From Pomphorhynchus laevis (Eukaryota; Acanthocephala; Palaeacanthocephala; Echinorhynchida; Pomphorhynchidae): DNA of 64,000 bases. This document shows, one piece after another, positions 12,486 through 26,700 of this stretch (position 1 is the stretch's first letter; each line of letters opens with the position of its first letter). The DNA is taken from positions 178,884 through 242,883 of the forward strand of contig WNNJ02001487.1 in assembly GCA_012934845.2 (NCBI GenBank), in the 5' to 3' direction. Under the pieces are notes generated by a model. The model had not been told where the DNA came from. It worked only from the letters and a program-made list of their open reading frames with translations, and made no database searches. A program made the position numbers and the translations under genes.

Positions 12486-14731
12486 TTAGATAAGTCGTTC
12501 CGGCTGATTTATCGTCTCTTCATTTACAAAGCAATCTCTAATGTTCGGATTTGAAAATGCGAATCGTTTGTCAAATTCAATTGAGCTGGGATAGTACGTT
12601 GATTTGGATTGTCGATCGCGTACAATCTTTATCATTAAAATCAATACGATGGTGGTTAGAATAACTAAAATAATTATCATCGGCCATAAAATGACTTTGA
12701 ATCCGTTTTGATTTAATTGCGTATTTGTAATGTCGCCAGAAGTGGATATCTACAACAGCATTTGATTAAAACAAATGTCAATTAAAAACAATTTAATATT
12801 TTATCTATTCAGAGAAAGCAAGAGCACCAATGCCAGATTTAACTTCTCATTCGGATATTTGACAATCAAAAGAAAAGCAATTTATTATATCAATTTTGCC
12901 TATGAAATTTGTTAAAAAAATAACATAAAATATAAAAAATTATAAAGCAATCTTTTTACATTTAATTTAAATCATAAGACTTATATATATTCAAAGTAAA
13001 ACTTTGTGAACACGTAAAATTACCGGCTCACAAAGCTTTACTTTGAAAATATATGGACGAATCTATACTAGATCCCTCGCAGCTTTATATATATGAAATA
13101 AAATAAATAATTATCACCAGAAAAAAAAGAGATTTTGAAATCTAAACTTTATTTAAAACGTTTTGACTGTACGACAGTCTTCTTCAACTATATTGCACAC
13201 GTAAAGTTCCGAACACTTTATACAATTCAGTAAAAGCAATAAAAACAGAAACAAAATCATTACAATTCAAAAACATTCATGAAATAAAACACTTCCAATA
13301 TTATTCCTTTAAAATTGAAGAGTAAAACGTTTTCATTAAATTTACTTTTGTTTATATATACTTTTTATATAAAGTAAATTTTGTTTATATTTACTTATAT
13401 ATACATTCTTAGTGCAAAAAATCGCTCGAAACTGTGGTCCAGGAGCCAAAACTGGCTACGATTGATTTGTAATCCATATTTCCGCTAAATAACTGGACTT
13501 CGGTCATCAGAAAAAACGCTTCTGCACCTGAGTTTCGACTAGCATCGTAAGGAATTGCTGGTGTCTTTATAGTTATCACAAAAGCAGTCGAAACGCACCC
13601 TAACCACTTCATCCGACTGGCAATGACTGCTGGGTGGTTAGGAAGGTCTCGGAGTTATACATTAGACTGATTGAGTTGATGATCGAAGTCCAGTTATTTA
13701 GCAGCAAATATGGATTAAAAATCAATCGTAGCCAGTTTTGGCTTCTGGATCACAGTTTCGAGCGATTTTTTGCACTAAGATTTTATAAATATAATTATTT
13801 AAATGATTTTGAATAAAGCCAATATCATTACATATTGTTGCAATTCTTAAAATTTCATTATTTAATGTATTATATTTTATATTATATGGTATGCATGAAT
13901 GCTTATGCAAAATATGTTTCTTGTAAATTTAAATATGTCATAAAACAATATGTCGTTCTAACAAAACATTATGTTGACTCTTTAATGTATCATATGAGTT
14001 GGGTATCCTCGTGTTGAACGTCTACCTCTGAATAATAAAATTTTTATAAAAAATTGTAGAATTCATTTTTTAAATAAAATAAAGCAAACTTACGCCTTGC
14101 TTATTTTTATCTAAAATAATTAATCTAATAATAAAATACAAATCCACGATTTACATAAAATAATGATTTTATAAGATTTATTGAAAATTAAATAATTAAA
14201 ATATAATTGGTATCGAACAGTTACATGATTCGATTTTTAATATTTTGATTGCTATGATAGTATGCAATTTTCATCATTAAAATGCTTTAAACAAGCATTT
14301 TAATATCTTATAAATTATAAAATTCGAATAATATAAAATGTTTGTATTAATATATAATAATATATAATCTGAATAATAGACATAAAAATATAAATATTTT
14401 CACCTGATATAATTTTTTTCTCAAATTCTGATAATATATTTTCTGTCTCAAATTCATTTATAGTGTAATTACATTAATATTTAATATAGTTTAAGATGAT
14501 ATTATTTTATACTCTTTAAGCATACCTCATTATTGGTTTTTGCTTGATCACCTGCAAATAAAAGACAATACATTGTTTCTCATTATTAATCTTGAATTGT
14601 ATTACCTTGAAACATGCAATTGTCTTCCTGCCCCATAATCGACTTGATGTACGCATTTTTCCAATCTGCGTTATCATTCAGATTACAATCGTCTGCGCTT
14701 ATGTTATAAACGGTTGTAACATTCAAAGGAC
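12486..14731 (-). CDS. crb: Crumbs-like, membrane span and ERLI tail exons
   Basis: Exons 14731-14606, 14551-14526 (26 bp, 54-nt intron before it) and 12749-12486 with stop TAA or similar at 12486. The last exon codes for a juxtamembrane stretch, about 19 hydrophobic residues (MIIILVILTTIVLILM..) and a basic stop-transfer (RDRQSK), then the tail. The tail contains STYYPSSIEF, matching the FERM-binding GTYxPSxxE motif of Crumbs, and ends QPERLI, the class II PDZ ligand ERLI that binds PALS1/Stardust. Tail length is about 45 residues against 37 in the fly. This is the strongest evidence for the family. Confidence 0.9.
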
Positions 14732-17700
14732 CTGTATAATAATGACAATTTAAGACTGGATGTGAAATAAAAGTGACACTGTTTTATTTTTAACCTGGGA
14801 ATTGTAATATTTTTAATCTCAATTGCATTAAAGTTGAAAAAAGATAAGCTTAATTCATGTTCGCCGATAAACTAATTTCTGATCAGTTTTTGATTAATTT
14901 TAATAAATAAAGTTTTACTGTACAAACGAAATTTAAAATATTTAATTTTGTTAATATATTTGAAAATTAGTTTACAATTGATTTTTGAATATTAGCAACT
15001 AGATAGCTAGAAAGAATACAGTCATCTAGTAATAATATCGTTCGCATTTATTTTATATATTCATATTGAATTTATTAACAAAATTAATACTTTATTAATA
15101 ATTATTGTTAAATATATTAATAATTTTATTAATAATTTTGTTAACATATTTGAAAATTAGTTTATAATTGATTATTAATTTATTATACAATAAATTAATA
15201 AATCATCAATCATTTGTTAGTCATTATCACATTTAAAGGCCGAAAATATACTAAACTAATATATTAACTTAATTTAAATTATAGAAAATCTAAAAACAAT
15301 TATTAATTTTATTATTTAATTATTAAATTTTGATTTAACATTATTATGTTTTGTTTATTTTATAATTATATTAAATACGTAAACTCAGTTAGCTGATTTA
15401 AATAAAATAAATTAAAAAACAAAACAAATTAAATTTAAAAAACGAATATTTGATATTAAATATTCGAAAAACATGTTAAAACAAGAGACAAATAATCAGG
15501 AATTCAAAACAATACAAAACAATAAATAAAACTTAAAATAAAACACATAAACTCATGGTATTTTTCAATTGAAATCAGCTTTATTATTGGGCATAACATT
15601 ATTTTTTATAAAATAAACCTACTGTATAATACCTGATGATAACATATTCAGTGATACGTTTTTATAATCCCTGTCATGTCCGACTAATGATCAATTACAA
15701 CTATCACAATGAATTTTATATACTACAGAACATTCATTAGATTTAGATTTTAACTCAAAATATTATGGGCAAATTTGCATTATAAACTTCTAAATTAATA
15801 AATCTATATATAAACTTCAAAGTATATTATTTATTATAAAAACAAAGTATATATTATTATATTAAATATATTATACTTTATATTATATTTTATTATATTA
15901 AACAAAGTATATTATTTATTATAAATAAATAATATACTTTGTATTAGAATAAGATAATAGATAGTTATTTCAGAGGAAATACATCATTAGCATGTATTTG
16001 GCCCCGCTGCTATGTTGGGTTGAGGAGTTAGGGGCCGAAACCTGATAGCATAGCAGTTCCTCCTGATGACCTCTAATTCTTATTCTGATACAACGTCTGT
16101 TATTTATTAGTCAATTCATAAAAATGACATTTATTTTAAATTTCATTTTTTATTTTAACTTGATTTAAATTATAGAAAATTTAAATTATAGAAAATCTAA
16201 AAGCAATTATTAATTTTATTATTTAATTATTAAATAATAATATTAATATTTTAATATAAATGTTAATCTAATGTCACAATTTGTAATTTAAGATTTGGAT
16301 CATCATCGAAATCTTAAAAAAGCTGATAGCATAGCAGTTCCTCCTGATGACCTCTAATTCTTATTCTGATACAACGTCTGTTATTTATTAGTCAATTCAT
16401 AAAAATGACGTTTATTTTAAATTTCATTTTTTTTATTTTAACTTGATTTAAATTATAGAAAATCTAAAAACAATTATTTATTTTAATTTTTTAATTATTA
16501 AATTTCGATTTAGCGTTATTATGTTTAAAAAGCTGCTGCATTTCTGTAAGTCTTTAAAAATTGTGTTCGGAGAGAATGTAATCTCATTAGTTGGCTTTTT
16601 CCCCAAGAAAAAATAATAAAAATAGTTTTATTTTTGAATTTTTGCTAATGTGATTTGGCTCTTCAAAAAATACTGTTTTCTCATAGAATGAGCCGGCTAA
16701 TGGTTTCTATAAGTGTAATAAATACTCGCATATATGATGACGATACTTTTTTCGATACACCTAAAACTTTTTAATAGATCGCTATTTGATACTATCTAGT
16801 TTGCTCATGTTTTTAGCCGTTAGGTGAATTCATATGAAGGATAGTCTATAACAAAACTTTAGCTCTATTATAATGTCAAAGAATTTGAGTGCGTCACTGA
16901 ACGATAACGATCGATAATGCTAAACGATTCGGAATTCGATGAACATATAAAGATAACTTACAGTTCTGAACTTCAATGTGATCCCCAAAGCTCCATCTCG
17001 ATGATATAGCCATTCCGAGATATTTGTGCTGTTACAGAATTCTAGCGGTACATTTTTGTATTGTAAATGATCGAACTTTGATAACCGCCCTCTCTCTTGT
17101 TGAATTTAATAACTTGTTTTCGAATTAATTATTAACTAATAATCAATAATTTATTATATTATTAATAATTATTATAATTATTTCTTAATTATAGTATAAT
17201 TAATGTTTATATAGTGACTTTTTATTATAAAAGTTACTTAACTATTTAAATTGTATACCTTGTAAACAGACACATTGCATTAGCGTATCATTGAACTGTC
17301 GTTGACCACGCATGCAAATATCCTCTTCCAAGTGAATTTCACAATGCTTTCCGGTATATTGATCACTGCAACTACAGTGCACCGAGTTCGAGCTGTCGAT
17401 TTCACAGCGACCGTTATTTAAACACGGATTAAGTTGGCATAAGTTGTATTCGCAAAATTGTCCATCGGTTCCCAAAGGACAATGGCAAAGCTGTTCTGCG
17501 TGCTGATCGCATATCCCTTCATTCTGACACGGATTTGGTTGACAAATATTGTGCTGGCAAAACGGACCAAAGAATCCTTGGTCGCATTGACACTCGAATA
17601 TTGGATATTTTTTACCGTCAATGAAAAATGCACTGCATGATCCATAACCACTACATGGATTGAAAATGCAGGGGTCTTGAAACTCACAATATTTTCCCAT

Positions 17701-20700
17701 AAAGCCTTCTTCACATAAGCATTTAAATGTTGAATTTTTGTCGTGAATACATTTTCCATTATTATTGCAGATATTGTTATTATGGCAATAATTGACAATA
17801 AGTTTTCCTCTACCAAAGAAAATAATTAACTTTAAGAAAAATGAATTAAATATGACACTATGGCATTACAAATTATTTATTATAAAAAATGATTCAAATC
17901 TTATCACAAATAAATACACATAACAAATATATTTAATAAAGTACTCGTTAAACCGAGTATTTAAACTCGTTATATACTCGAATGAAATACTCCTTAAACC
18001 GTGATTAAAAAATAAAAACTTAATAAACACATAAACACTAAATCATTCTAAGTGTGGTAAAAATCTGTAATCCTCTTACAGCTTACATTAAATTATAAAA
18101 AATATGAACAAAAATAGACCGATTAAAATTGAATTGTCAAAATAAAATAATCTAATTGTCGGTAATAATTTAAAGTAATTTAATTTTTAAAATTAATAAT
18201 TTTTAAATTAATTTTATTATATTTTTATTTAAAAATAAATCAAAGTTCTATATTTTGATGGCTTTCATATTAGAAATGTGAAAGTTATTATTCTAAAAAT
18301 TAAAGAATGTCGTTATCAAAGTGGAATATAATAAAATTTAATTTTTATTTAATATTAAATTATCAACAAAAAATTATTAAATATTATCTAATATTATCAA
18401 CAAAATATTGAATTAATATTAATATTAAAATATTAAATTTACACGATACAAATCTAAATTTAAACTATTAAGGGAAAAAATTATGTACAATAAATAATAT
18501 CCTTTGTATTAAGATACTATATAATACTATACTATACTTTGTATAAGATACTATATAATCAAATTTCATCAGTGGAAATGAGTACTTAGCACGTATTTGA
18601 GCAGTTCCTCCTGACTACCTCTAATCCTTATTCTGATACAACGTCTGTTATTTATTAGTCAATTCATAAAAATGACTTTTATTTTAAATTTCAATTTTTT
18701 ATTTTAACTTTTTATAAATTATAAAAAATCCAAAAACAATTATTAATTTTATTATTTAATTATTAAATTTTGATTTAGCATTATTATGTTTTGTTTATTT
18801 TATAATTATATTAAATACGTAGACTTAGTTAGCTGATTTGATTTGTTCTACTGACATGTTATTATTGACTTGTGGACTTTGCTTTCCCGGTAATATGACA
18901 TTTGTCAGAAATTATATATATAAATTCAAAAATAATAATAATTTAATAAAATAATAATTTAAATAAAATAATTTAATAGGATTAAATTAGGCTATTATAA
19001 AGATATCATCAAACAAAAAATAGTAAAATATTTAAATCAACAAAATCGACGTCATTAGCGCGTATTTGACCGCGCTGCTATGTTGGATCAATGATTAGGA
19101 GCCGAAATCTGATAGCATAGCAGTTCCTCCTGATGACATCTAATTCTTAATCTGATACATCGCATGTTATTTATTAGGCAATTCATAAAAATAGACTTTT
19201 ATTTTAAAATTCATTTTTTAAATTTTATCGTTATATATATAAATTGTATAAAATCTTATATAATTATTTATCTTTATTTTTATTTATATATCTACGTATA
19301 AAATACGTAGACTAAGTTATCTGATCTGATTTGTTTTACTGACAAATTATTAATGACATGTGGAACAGTAAGTTTTATATAATGTTTTATTGCTTCTTCA
19401 GAATATGGCATTGTTAATTTTCAAAACGTTTTCGTCGATAAAAATTAAAATATTTGTTATCTAAAAATAATATAAAATATTTAAACAATTTCAGAATCAT
19501 TTTTACTATTTTGTGATATAAAAAATTTATAGCGTTCATCAGTTCCTCCTTTTTAATATTATTATTAGTCAATTCATAAAAATGGACTTTTATTTTAAAT
19601 TTCAATTTTAAATTTTAAGATATAAATATAAATTGAAACATCTTATAATCATTTATTATTTATAATTATTTATCTTTATTAAATCAAATAATGTATTGTT
19701 TAAGATGTTTTCAAATAATGTACACTTTATTAAATTAAATTTATTTCATTGATCTAAATCAAATGTATTCCATTGATCTGTGGAGTTGTCCAGACAACTC
19801 CACAGGGCGGGATTTATCAGTGGACGTCCCTGTATCATCATTGTTTCGTCCCTCAGCATGCACTATGTTGACAATATACATGGTGGTCCTCCATCAGATT
19901 GAAATGATGCATTGAAATAGTCTTGCTGGTAGTCGGTTGAATTTCATTTGTGGTGTATTTCCGGACCTCTTCGACTAACTTGTATATTAGCTGGCTACAT
20001 AATAGCTTCTATTTCCGGACCTCGTCGACTAACTTGTATTTTAGCTGGCTACATAATAGCTTTAACAAAATGAATTTCAACCGACTACGAACAAGACGAT
20101 TTTAATGCATCATTTCAATCTGATGGAAGACCACTATATTTATCGTCAATATAGTGCATGCTGAGGGACGAAACAACGATGATACAGGAACGTCCACTGA
20201 TGAGTCCCGCCCCGTGGAATTGTCTGGACAGCATGCTTTCAGTCGTAATGCGACCTGATAGCTGAAACTATTATGTAGCCAGCTAAAATACAAGTTAGTC
20301 GAAGAGGTCCGGAAATATCTCAACAAAATGAAATTCAACCGACTACCAACAAGACGATTTCAATTACTCATTTCAATCTGATGGAGGACCACCATGTGTA
20401 TCGTCAATATAGTGCATGCTGAGGGACGAAACAACGATGATACAGGAACGTCCACTGATGAGTCCCCCCCGTGGAATTGTCTGGACAGCATGCTTTCAGT
20501 CGTAATGCGACCTGATAGCTGAAACTATTATGTAGCCAGCTAAAATACAAGTTAGTCGAAGAGGTCCGGAAATATCTCAACAAAATGAAATTCAACCGAC
20601 TACCAAAAAGACGATTTCAATGCATCATTATATTTTTACTATAAGCTATTATTATTTAATTGACTGAATATTCTTAGTTTAAAAAATAAATACTTACAAT

Positions 20701-23700
20701 CGGCTTGCTTCATAATAAAATGAACAATATACGATTGTATTTCGCCCAAGCCGAGAGGCTGAGGTGGGCTTTTCCAATAAATTCTCAGATTATTGTTTAA
20801 TAGCCTATAACTCTATTTAATCTATTTACATTGAATAACTAGTTAAATAGTCTAAATTTTTAAAGTTTAGATTTCCTGTTTTTTGCAAACTAATACATAA
20901 ATTATAATTAAAGTTAAATAAAATTAAATTGGAAATTTTTAAAAAAATTAAATAATTAAAAATTTTATAAAAATTAAATTTTTAAATTTAAAAAATAAAA
21001 TATTTGAAAACAGCGTTTACTCACGGTGTAGTTTCTTTAAGATAAATTGTTTTTATTTCAATGGGGCCGGACATATTTAGGTTGTGACATTGATGAATAT
21101 CGTTCAGAATCGATTCGGAAGCTCTAGATGATTGAGATTTTATCCAATGCGCAAATAGTGCATACATGCATTTATCAACAAAGTGTTTCAGATTATTAGA
21201 ATTGAGCATGACGCATCTCGTAAGATCCAAGTCAATCAGTACATTTGATGAATTCAAAAAATCCATATCTATAAGACGCTGCAAAGATAGAAATCCTTCA
21301 GAATCTCTTGAAAACTTGTAGTTTATTAGTGAGTTGTTATCCCATATAATCAAATTATCAGACATTTCTAAGTTCTTTTGCATTGGTTTAAGGTGCAAAT
21401 CAATATCTAAATTTGGATTAAAAATCAATTCAATTTTAAAAAGAGCTTAATTACCTGGCAAAAAATTATCAAATAAAATATATGATAGTTCTTCTTTGTT
21501 GGTACTAAAACAAATTAATTATATCAACCAAATATAAAATAAAAACTATAAAATTTTTATTAAAGGTTTTCTATAGGATTTTGTTTTTATTATCTTCTAT
21601 AGTCTTCATGACACTTTCGCTGCTGACTGAAAATACAAAGCATAAGGCGAGATACAACATAACATGCATTTGTCCAGGTTCGAACTGCGGGGCTAGTGAT
21701 TGTAAGGCAGGTGTGACTATCACTGCACAAACGAATGTACTCAGTTAAAATTGTAAACTTAAGTTGAATTGACATAGAGTCAATTATTTTATGTTTTTAA
21801 TTCGATTTACATTAAAAAAGATAACAACGAAAGTTATTGATAATAAAATTGAAATAATAAATATCGTCACTGTCTACATATTTTGTAGTATAAATGTAAA
21901 AAACGTTGCTCCTTTGTATATAAAAAGTGGATACCCATTTGATGTTATTGATATAATGCGCAAATCTGTGCTTTGTAAAAATCGACAGCTTACCTGTAGA
22001 TGCTAGTTCATTGGACATTTTGTATCGATACCTGAGTTCAGCGACAAATGTTTGCTCAATATACTCATTCAATGAATACATGATTGTAAATTCAGTATTA
22101 CTAGCTACTCAAAATCCAACAGTAAATTATCCGGTTTATTAAAGCACAAAACATAAAGGAATCTGGCGAAGTTTACAGCATTCTTTGCTCCTCGTTTGAA
22201 GAATTATATGTTGGACAAACTCGTCGACACCCAAAAAGAGAGAGGCTTCTTAAACACGCACCTGCTCACACCCTGGTGCGAATAGTTAAATGTGTCGTTG
22301 CACACCATGTTAGAAAGACTGGTCACTGTCCAGATATTGACTCGGCAAATATTGAGTTGGTTCAATTCATCTAAAATCTAGGATTGCCTCAGAGTCACTA
22401 TTGATTAAATCCTATGGACAGAAATGTTTAAAGAGCGACATTGCAGGTATGATCTATGCTTACATTGATATATATTTTTTTTCAGTGATTGTCTTCTTTG
22501 TATTATGGTTGTTATGATATCTTATTTTGATCTAATTTAAATTTGTTTGCAGTTGGTTTTATTGTCTCTGAAATTTCAATTCTTTAATGTTTAATTGTTT
22601 AGTTTGTATTATATGTTCTCTTTTGATTACAATAAACTTCTTGTGAATTACTAATTGTTTTTTATTTTTTTGATAGTAATGCATACTTGTTTCTGCTCAA
22701 TGTATTATTTTGTTCTTTGAACTAACCAATGTGTAGCTGTTATTTCCTGAAATGTTATAAAAATGCAAAGTTTAACAGCTACCGGAACAATTCCTGATGA
22801 TGACACAGTGTGTTTGAAAAATTGAATACATATGTTCGATTTTGCTAAAAATAAAATTTTGATTGTCCCGCTATTTTTTCAATCAATTGTTGAGGCAATG
22901 AGCATCTTATGATATTATATATTCATTTTCTACATTGACACATTATTTGACTAAATACCTGTTTGTTAATAGATCGGAGTTAATGCTGCCACTGCTGTCG
23001 TTTTGAGGATCATAATTTGTGATTAAAATTGGTTCTCTGTCATTGACATATGTTAAGACCACGTCCCGGATTAGATCATCATAGGTCAAAGTTATAAAAT
23101 TATTAGTTATTGAATTTGATGTACTCAAAGACATCATCATCATTTGTCCAAGAAAATGAATCTCCATTATTCTAAACGATCTAAACTTGATCTTAAAATT
23201 GTAAAACTTGTTCACAGGTACTGATCCGTCGATATTAATAAATGAATTAAGTATGCTGTCACCGTCGTTCTTTATGGCAGTTAAATTAAGCCCGAATTCG
23301 TTGTCTTTATTAATATATACATCGATTTGTTTGTTAATTGTGAGAATTTGCCTTGGTGATTTCCAATATTTATCTCTTAAGAATATGAAACATGACAGTT
23401 GACGAAGGTCATGTACCAATGGGATTATAAGGTCTTTTTTGCTAGTGTTATTATTCCCAGACACATTGTACATACTAATCAGTGTACTATAATTAATGGT
23501 ATCAATTTCAGTCAAAGTAAGCATAGCTACGGCAGATCGATAACATTTCATATTCGCTATCTTGTCAACCATTTCGGGTTCAAACCTTGGTGAAATCAAT
23601 TCAATTCTTCGTAGTACTGACTTTAGAATTCAAATAAAGAACAAGCTTTAGATTCACGATAATGAAAATAAATGCAATTCGATAAGTAAATGAATGTTAA

Positions 23701-26700
23701 AATAAGATTGTGATAATGAAATTTGTAATTTCTTTAAAAACAAAACACAATTCACAGATCACGATCTACGGATTGTCACTAGCTGTAGGTAAACACCAGG
23801 AAAGCATTAAAAGCAAAAAGTTGCAGATATTTGAGATACAATTTGTTTGTTAGCATATGTTTGTAAGGCTACAAGTATCTTATTGAAGAGTATAAACTTA
23901 TGATTACAATTTTATCTTTAAATTTTAAGCCTTAAAATTCAATTATTAATTATTTTTAAGATAAATTATTTTTAAAATTAAGTGACTGAAGCTACCTTAA
24001 TAATTGCAATCTCTTTGTTGCTCTGTAAAATCGATAATCTAAAAGATTTGATTAAGTTAAATTGCTAATTATGGAATTTTGCTTTTTCTAGAATTCACAA
24101 TTCAGTGAATTTTGATTTTAGTCGATTTTCTCAGACCATAAAATATTTAGCGTCCAATGATTGTATTTAAATCAAGAAATTTGTTCATATTTCTAACTGC
24201 GTAATCATTTTGCATATATAAAATTATATTCAGGAATGAAATAATAATGAAATAAAATAATGAAATAACTTATAAGGAATAACATAAGAAATAATATTCA
24301 TTATGAAATAATATTCAGGGAATAAAGTCAATTTGTCTATTATGTATCAATGCAAATTTAGTATAAATTTTTTTTACCAATTTAAATTTGACACTAGAAA
24401 TGAAATGGCACAACCGGTATATAAGGTTGTAAATTCATTAATTAACCGAATGTTGTATAATCAAAATATAACATTTGATGGAATGCATCATCAAAAATAC
24501 ACAATGTAAAAGTGAGTGGAGCAATCAAAGATTTCACAATTGTCAGCAAATTTGGACCAGAATTCAGCAAGATTGGAGCAGTTCACATGTATTTCCGAGG
24601 AAATTTCGAATACTTCAGCTTCTAAAATTAGTGTTTTGTTAACCAATAATAACGATGACAAGGGGTTACTTCCCCACAAACCTAAGCTGAAAAATTTAGT
24701 TACCATTAAATTAACTGTCTTTTGAATGGCACACACTCTATGATTTATTCCTTCGAAGTTTTGTTAAACAATATCATAACAGAATTCTATTTATTCTGGT
24801 CAGATATTATGAATCAGAAATTAAAGTTTGGTTTGCCTCCCCCCGAATTGGCAAATGACTATAAGCCTGCCTCCACACTTGGAGCAATCTGATATTGACA
24901 ATTTTCAAAAGCGTTGTTTAGAGTGTCGAATGTTCGTTCTGTCAAGGGAACGAACATTCCCTTGACAAGGGTTCGTTCTGTCACATCCATCATGGTCGAT
25001 AAGGTGTGAGGCCTTCAAGGCCTACAGTCTTAAGTGATGCTCTAAAAATACAAAATCTCCGGTAAGTTATGCCGACTCCTGCAGTAGAATGTCCGACAAG
25101 GGTATCTTTCATCTACTAGACTCACATAAACAGTAAATATTCAGACAAATGAAACAGCTTTTTTCGAGTCATTTTTCCCTGTTATTTGCTAATCCAGTGA
25201 TTCCTACTGCCACTGTACCTGAATCTAAGAAAAGCGGGGTGGGGCTTCGGCCAATACCGTGCCTCCACTAAAGGTAGGCAAGCTAATTAAGTCCAAAGCA
25301 GGAAATGCCTCCTTATCAGGAAATGAAGACACTACCCGTAGGCAAGTACCAACCCAAGACGGAGTTGTTGGAGGATGGGCAACCTTCCTCCCCTAGCTCT
25401 GTCTAGGGATGAAGCAATCCTACCTAGCTAACATAGCACAATGCAGAGTACTCGTGAGCCTTTTTAACTGAATATCCTTCAGTGGAAGTCGGAAGGAGTT
25501 TATGCCCTTAGATCTGGTAGATCTAAGGGCAGAAGCCCATCTCTACCTTCTACCTGGTAGAGATGCAGATGCTATAGTCCTCCAGGAGACGAGGTCTATA
25601 CGTCTCTCCCATGAAATTACTCGATTCGTACCAAAGCAAATTTGCTGTATCTGAGTCAAAGAAGAGGGGGCTTCGGCGCGTCCCAACCCCCTCATCAAGT
25701 TGGGAAAGATGCTAAAGGAGAAGAGAGTAGCCGCTTGAGAAAACGAAGATGCTGCCTGTGGGCAAGTACCCACCTTGGACGGCGCTAGTGGCGGAAAGGT
25801 GAACCTTTCCGTCCCTGGCTCTGACTAGGTCGGCAATCCCACTCCCAACTATTCCATAACAATGCAGAATACTCGTGAGCCTTTTTCACTGAAAATCCTT
25901 CAGTGGAATTCAGGAGGGTCTTCTGCACTTAGACGTTTATCCGGTATATATGCAGATGTTATAGTCCTTCAGGAGACGCGGTCTATCCGTCTCCCTTAGG
26001 ACATTTTCATCCCTAAGCACATTTGTTAACTTTATACTCCTAACATAAATTCACCTCACTCCTCTTCATCTCAAGGTCTTTTAACCCTAGTTAAATGCTC
26101 CTTAAGATCGTCCCTCATATTAAACTATTCATTTTCAGTCTTGTTTAGTAGTTTCACTTTGTAAGAACGTTAAACGCCTCAGTTTAGCCAATGTCTACAT
26201 CCGTCCAGGGGAGATATACAAGAACCGTGACCTCCTGGATAGTATTATCGACAGCTGCTATGACATGATACTTGGAGATTTCAACGACAGAACTGGTCGT
26301 TCGATCAATGCAGCACTTCGCAGAGCTAGGAACGGTTATCTTATTCACAAACCTTCACCCCTTACCTTTCATTGCACATCAACAAATTATATCCTTGATA
26401 TTTTACTGCTTCACTTGAAGTGGTTGTTAAAACCCCTCTGCACGGAGCAGTGGCGCCAGCAATTGTCCACCTCTCAGGGCTCAGATCCCACCGGACATGA
26501 GGCCATAATGATAGAAGACTGAACAGAAAAGGAAAAAGGATCTATGACAAGTTTTTGATTTTTCTTCGGAATTCCAATTTCGGTAAAAAATGTAAATTAA
26601 CAACGCTTGCCGTGCTTCAAACGACTGATCTATTTCCATCAAAAACTCTAAGTTTTCAACGAAATCAATTACAGATTATGGTATAATGATCAATAACAAG

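Larger units (their letters stand above)
14732..16961. other. Crumbs intron region with Penelope terminal repeats
   Basis: No confirmed exon. Contains partial Penelope terminal repeats at about 15268-15410, 15905-16240 and 16321-16525, all in plus orientation. A candidate Crumbs exon begins at 16706 (minus). Confidence 0.6.

Noticed and set aside
21660-21725. tRNA-like box (GGTTCGAAC) near 21675
   Set aside because: No acceptor stem, D arm or anticodon arm could be folded; the segment fits a Crumbs exon instead.
24491-24736. Overlapping 69- and 81-codon frames on both strands
   Set aside because: No similarity to known families and no splice context; likely chance.
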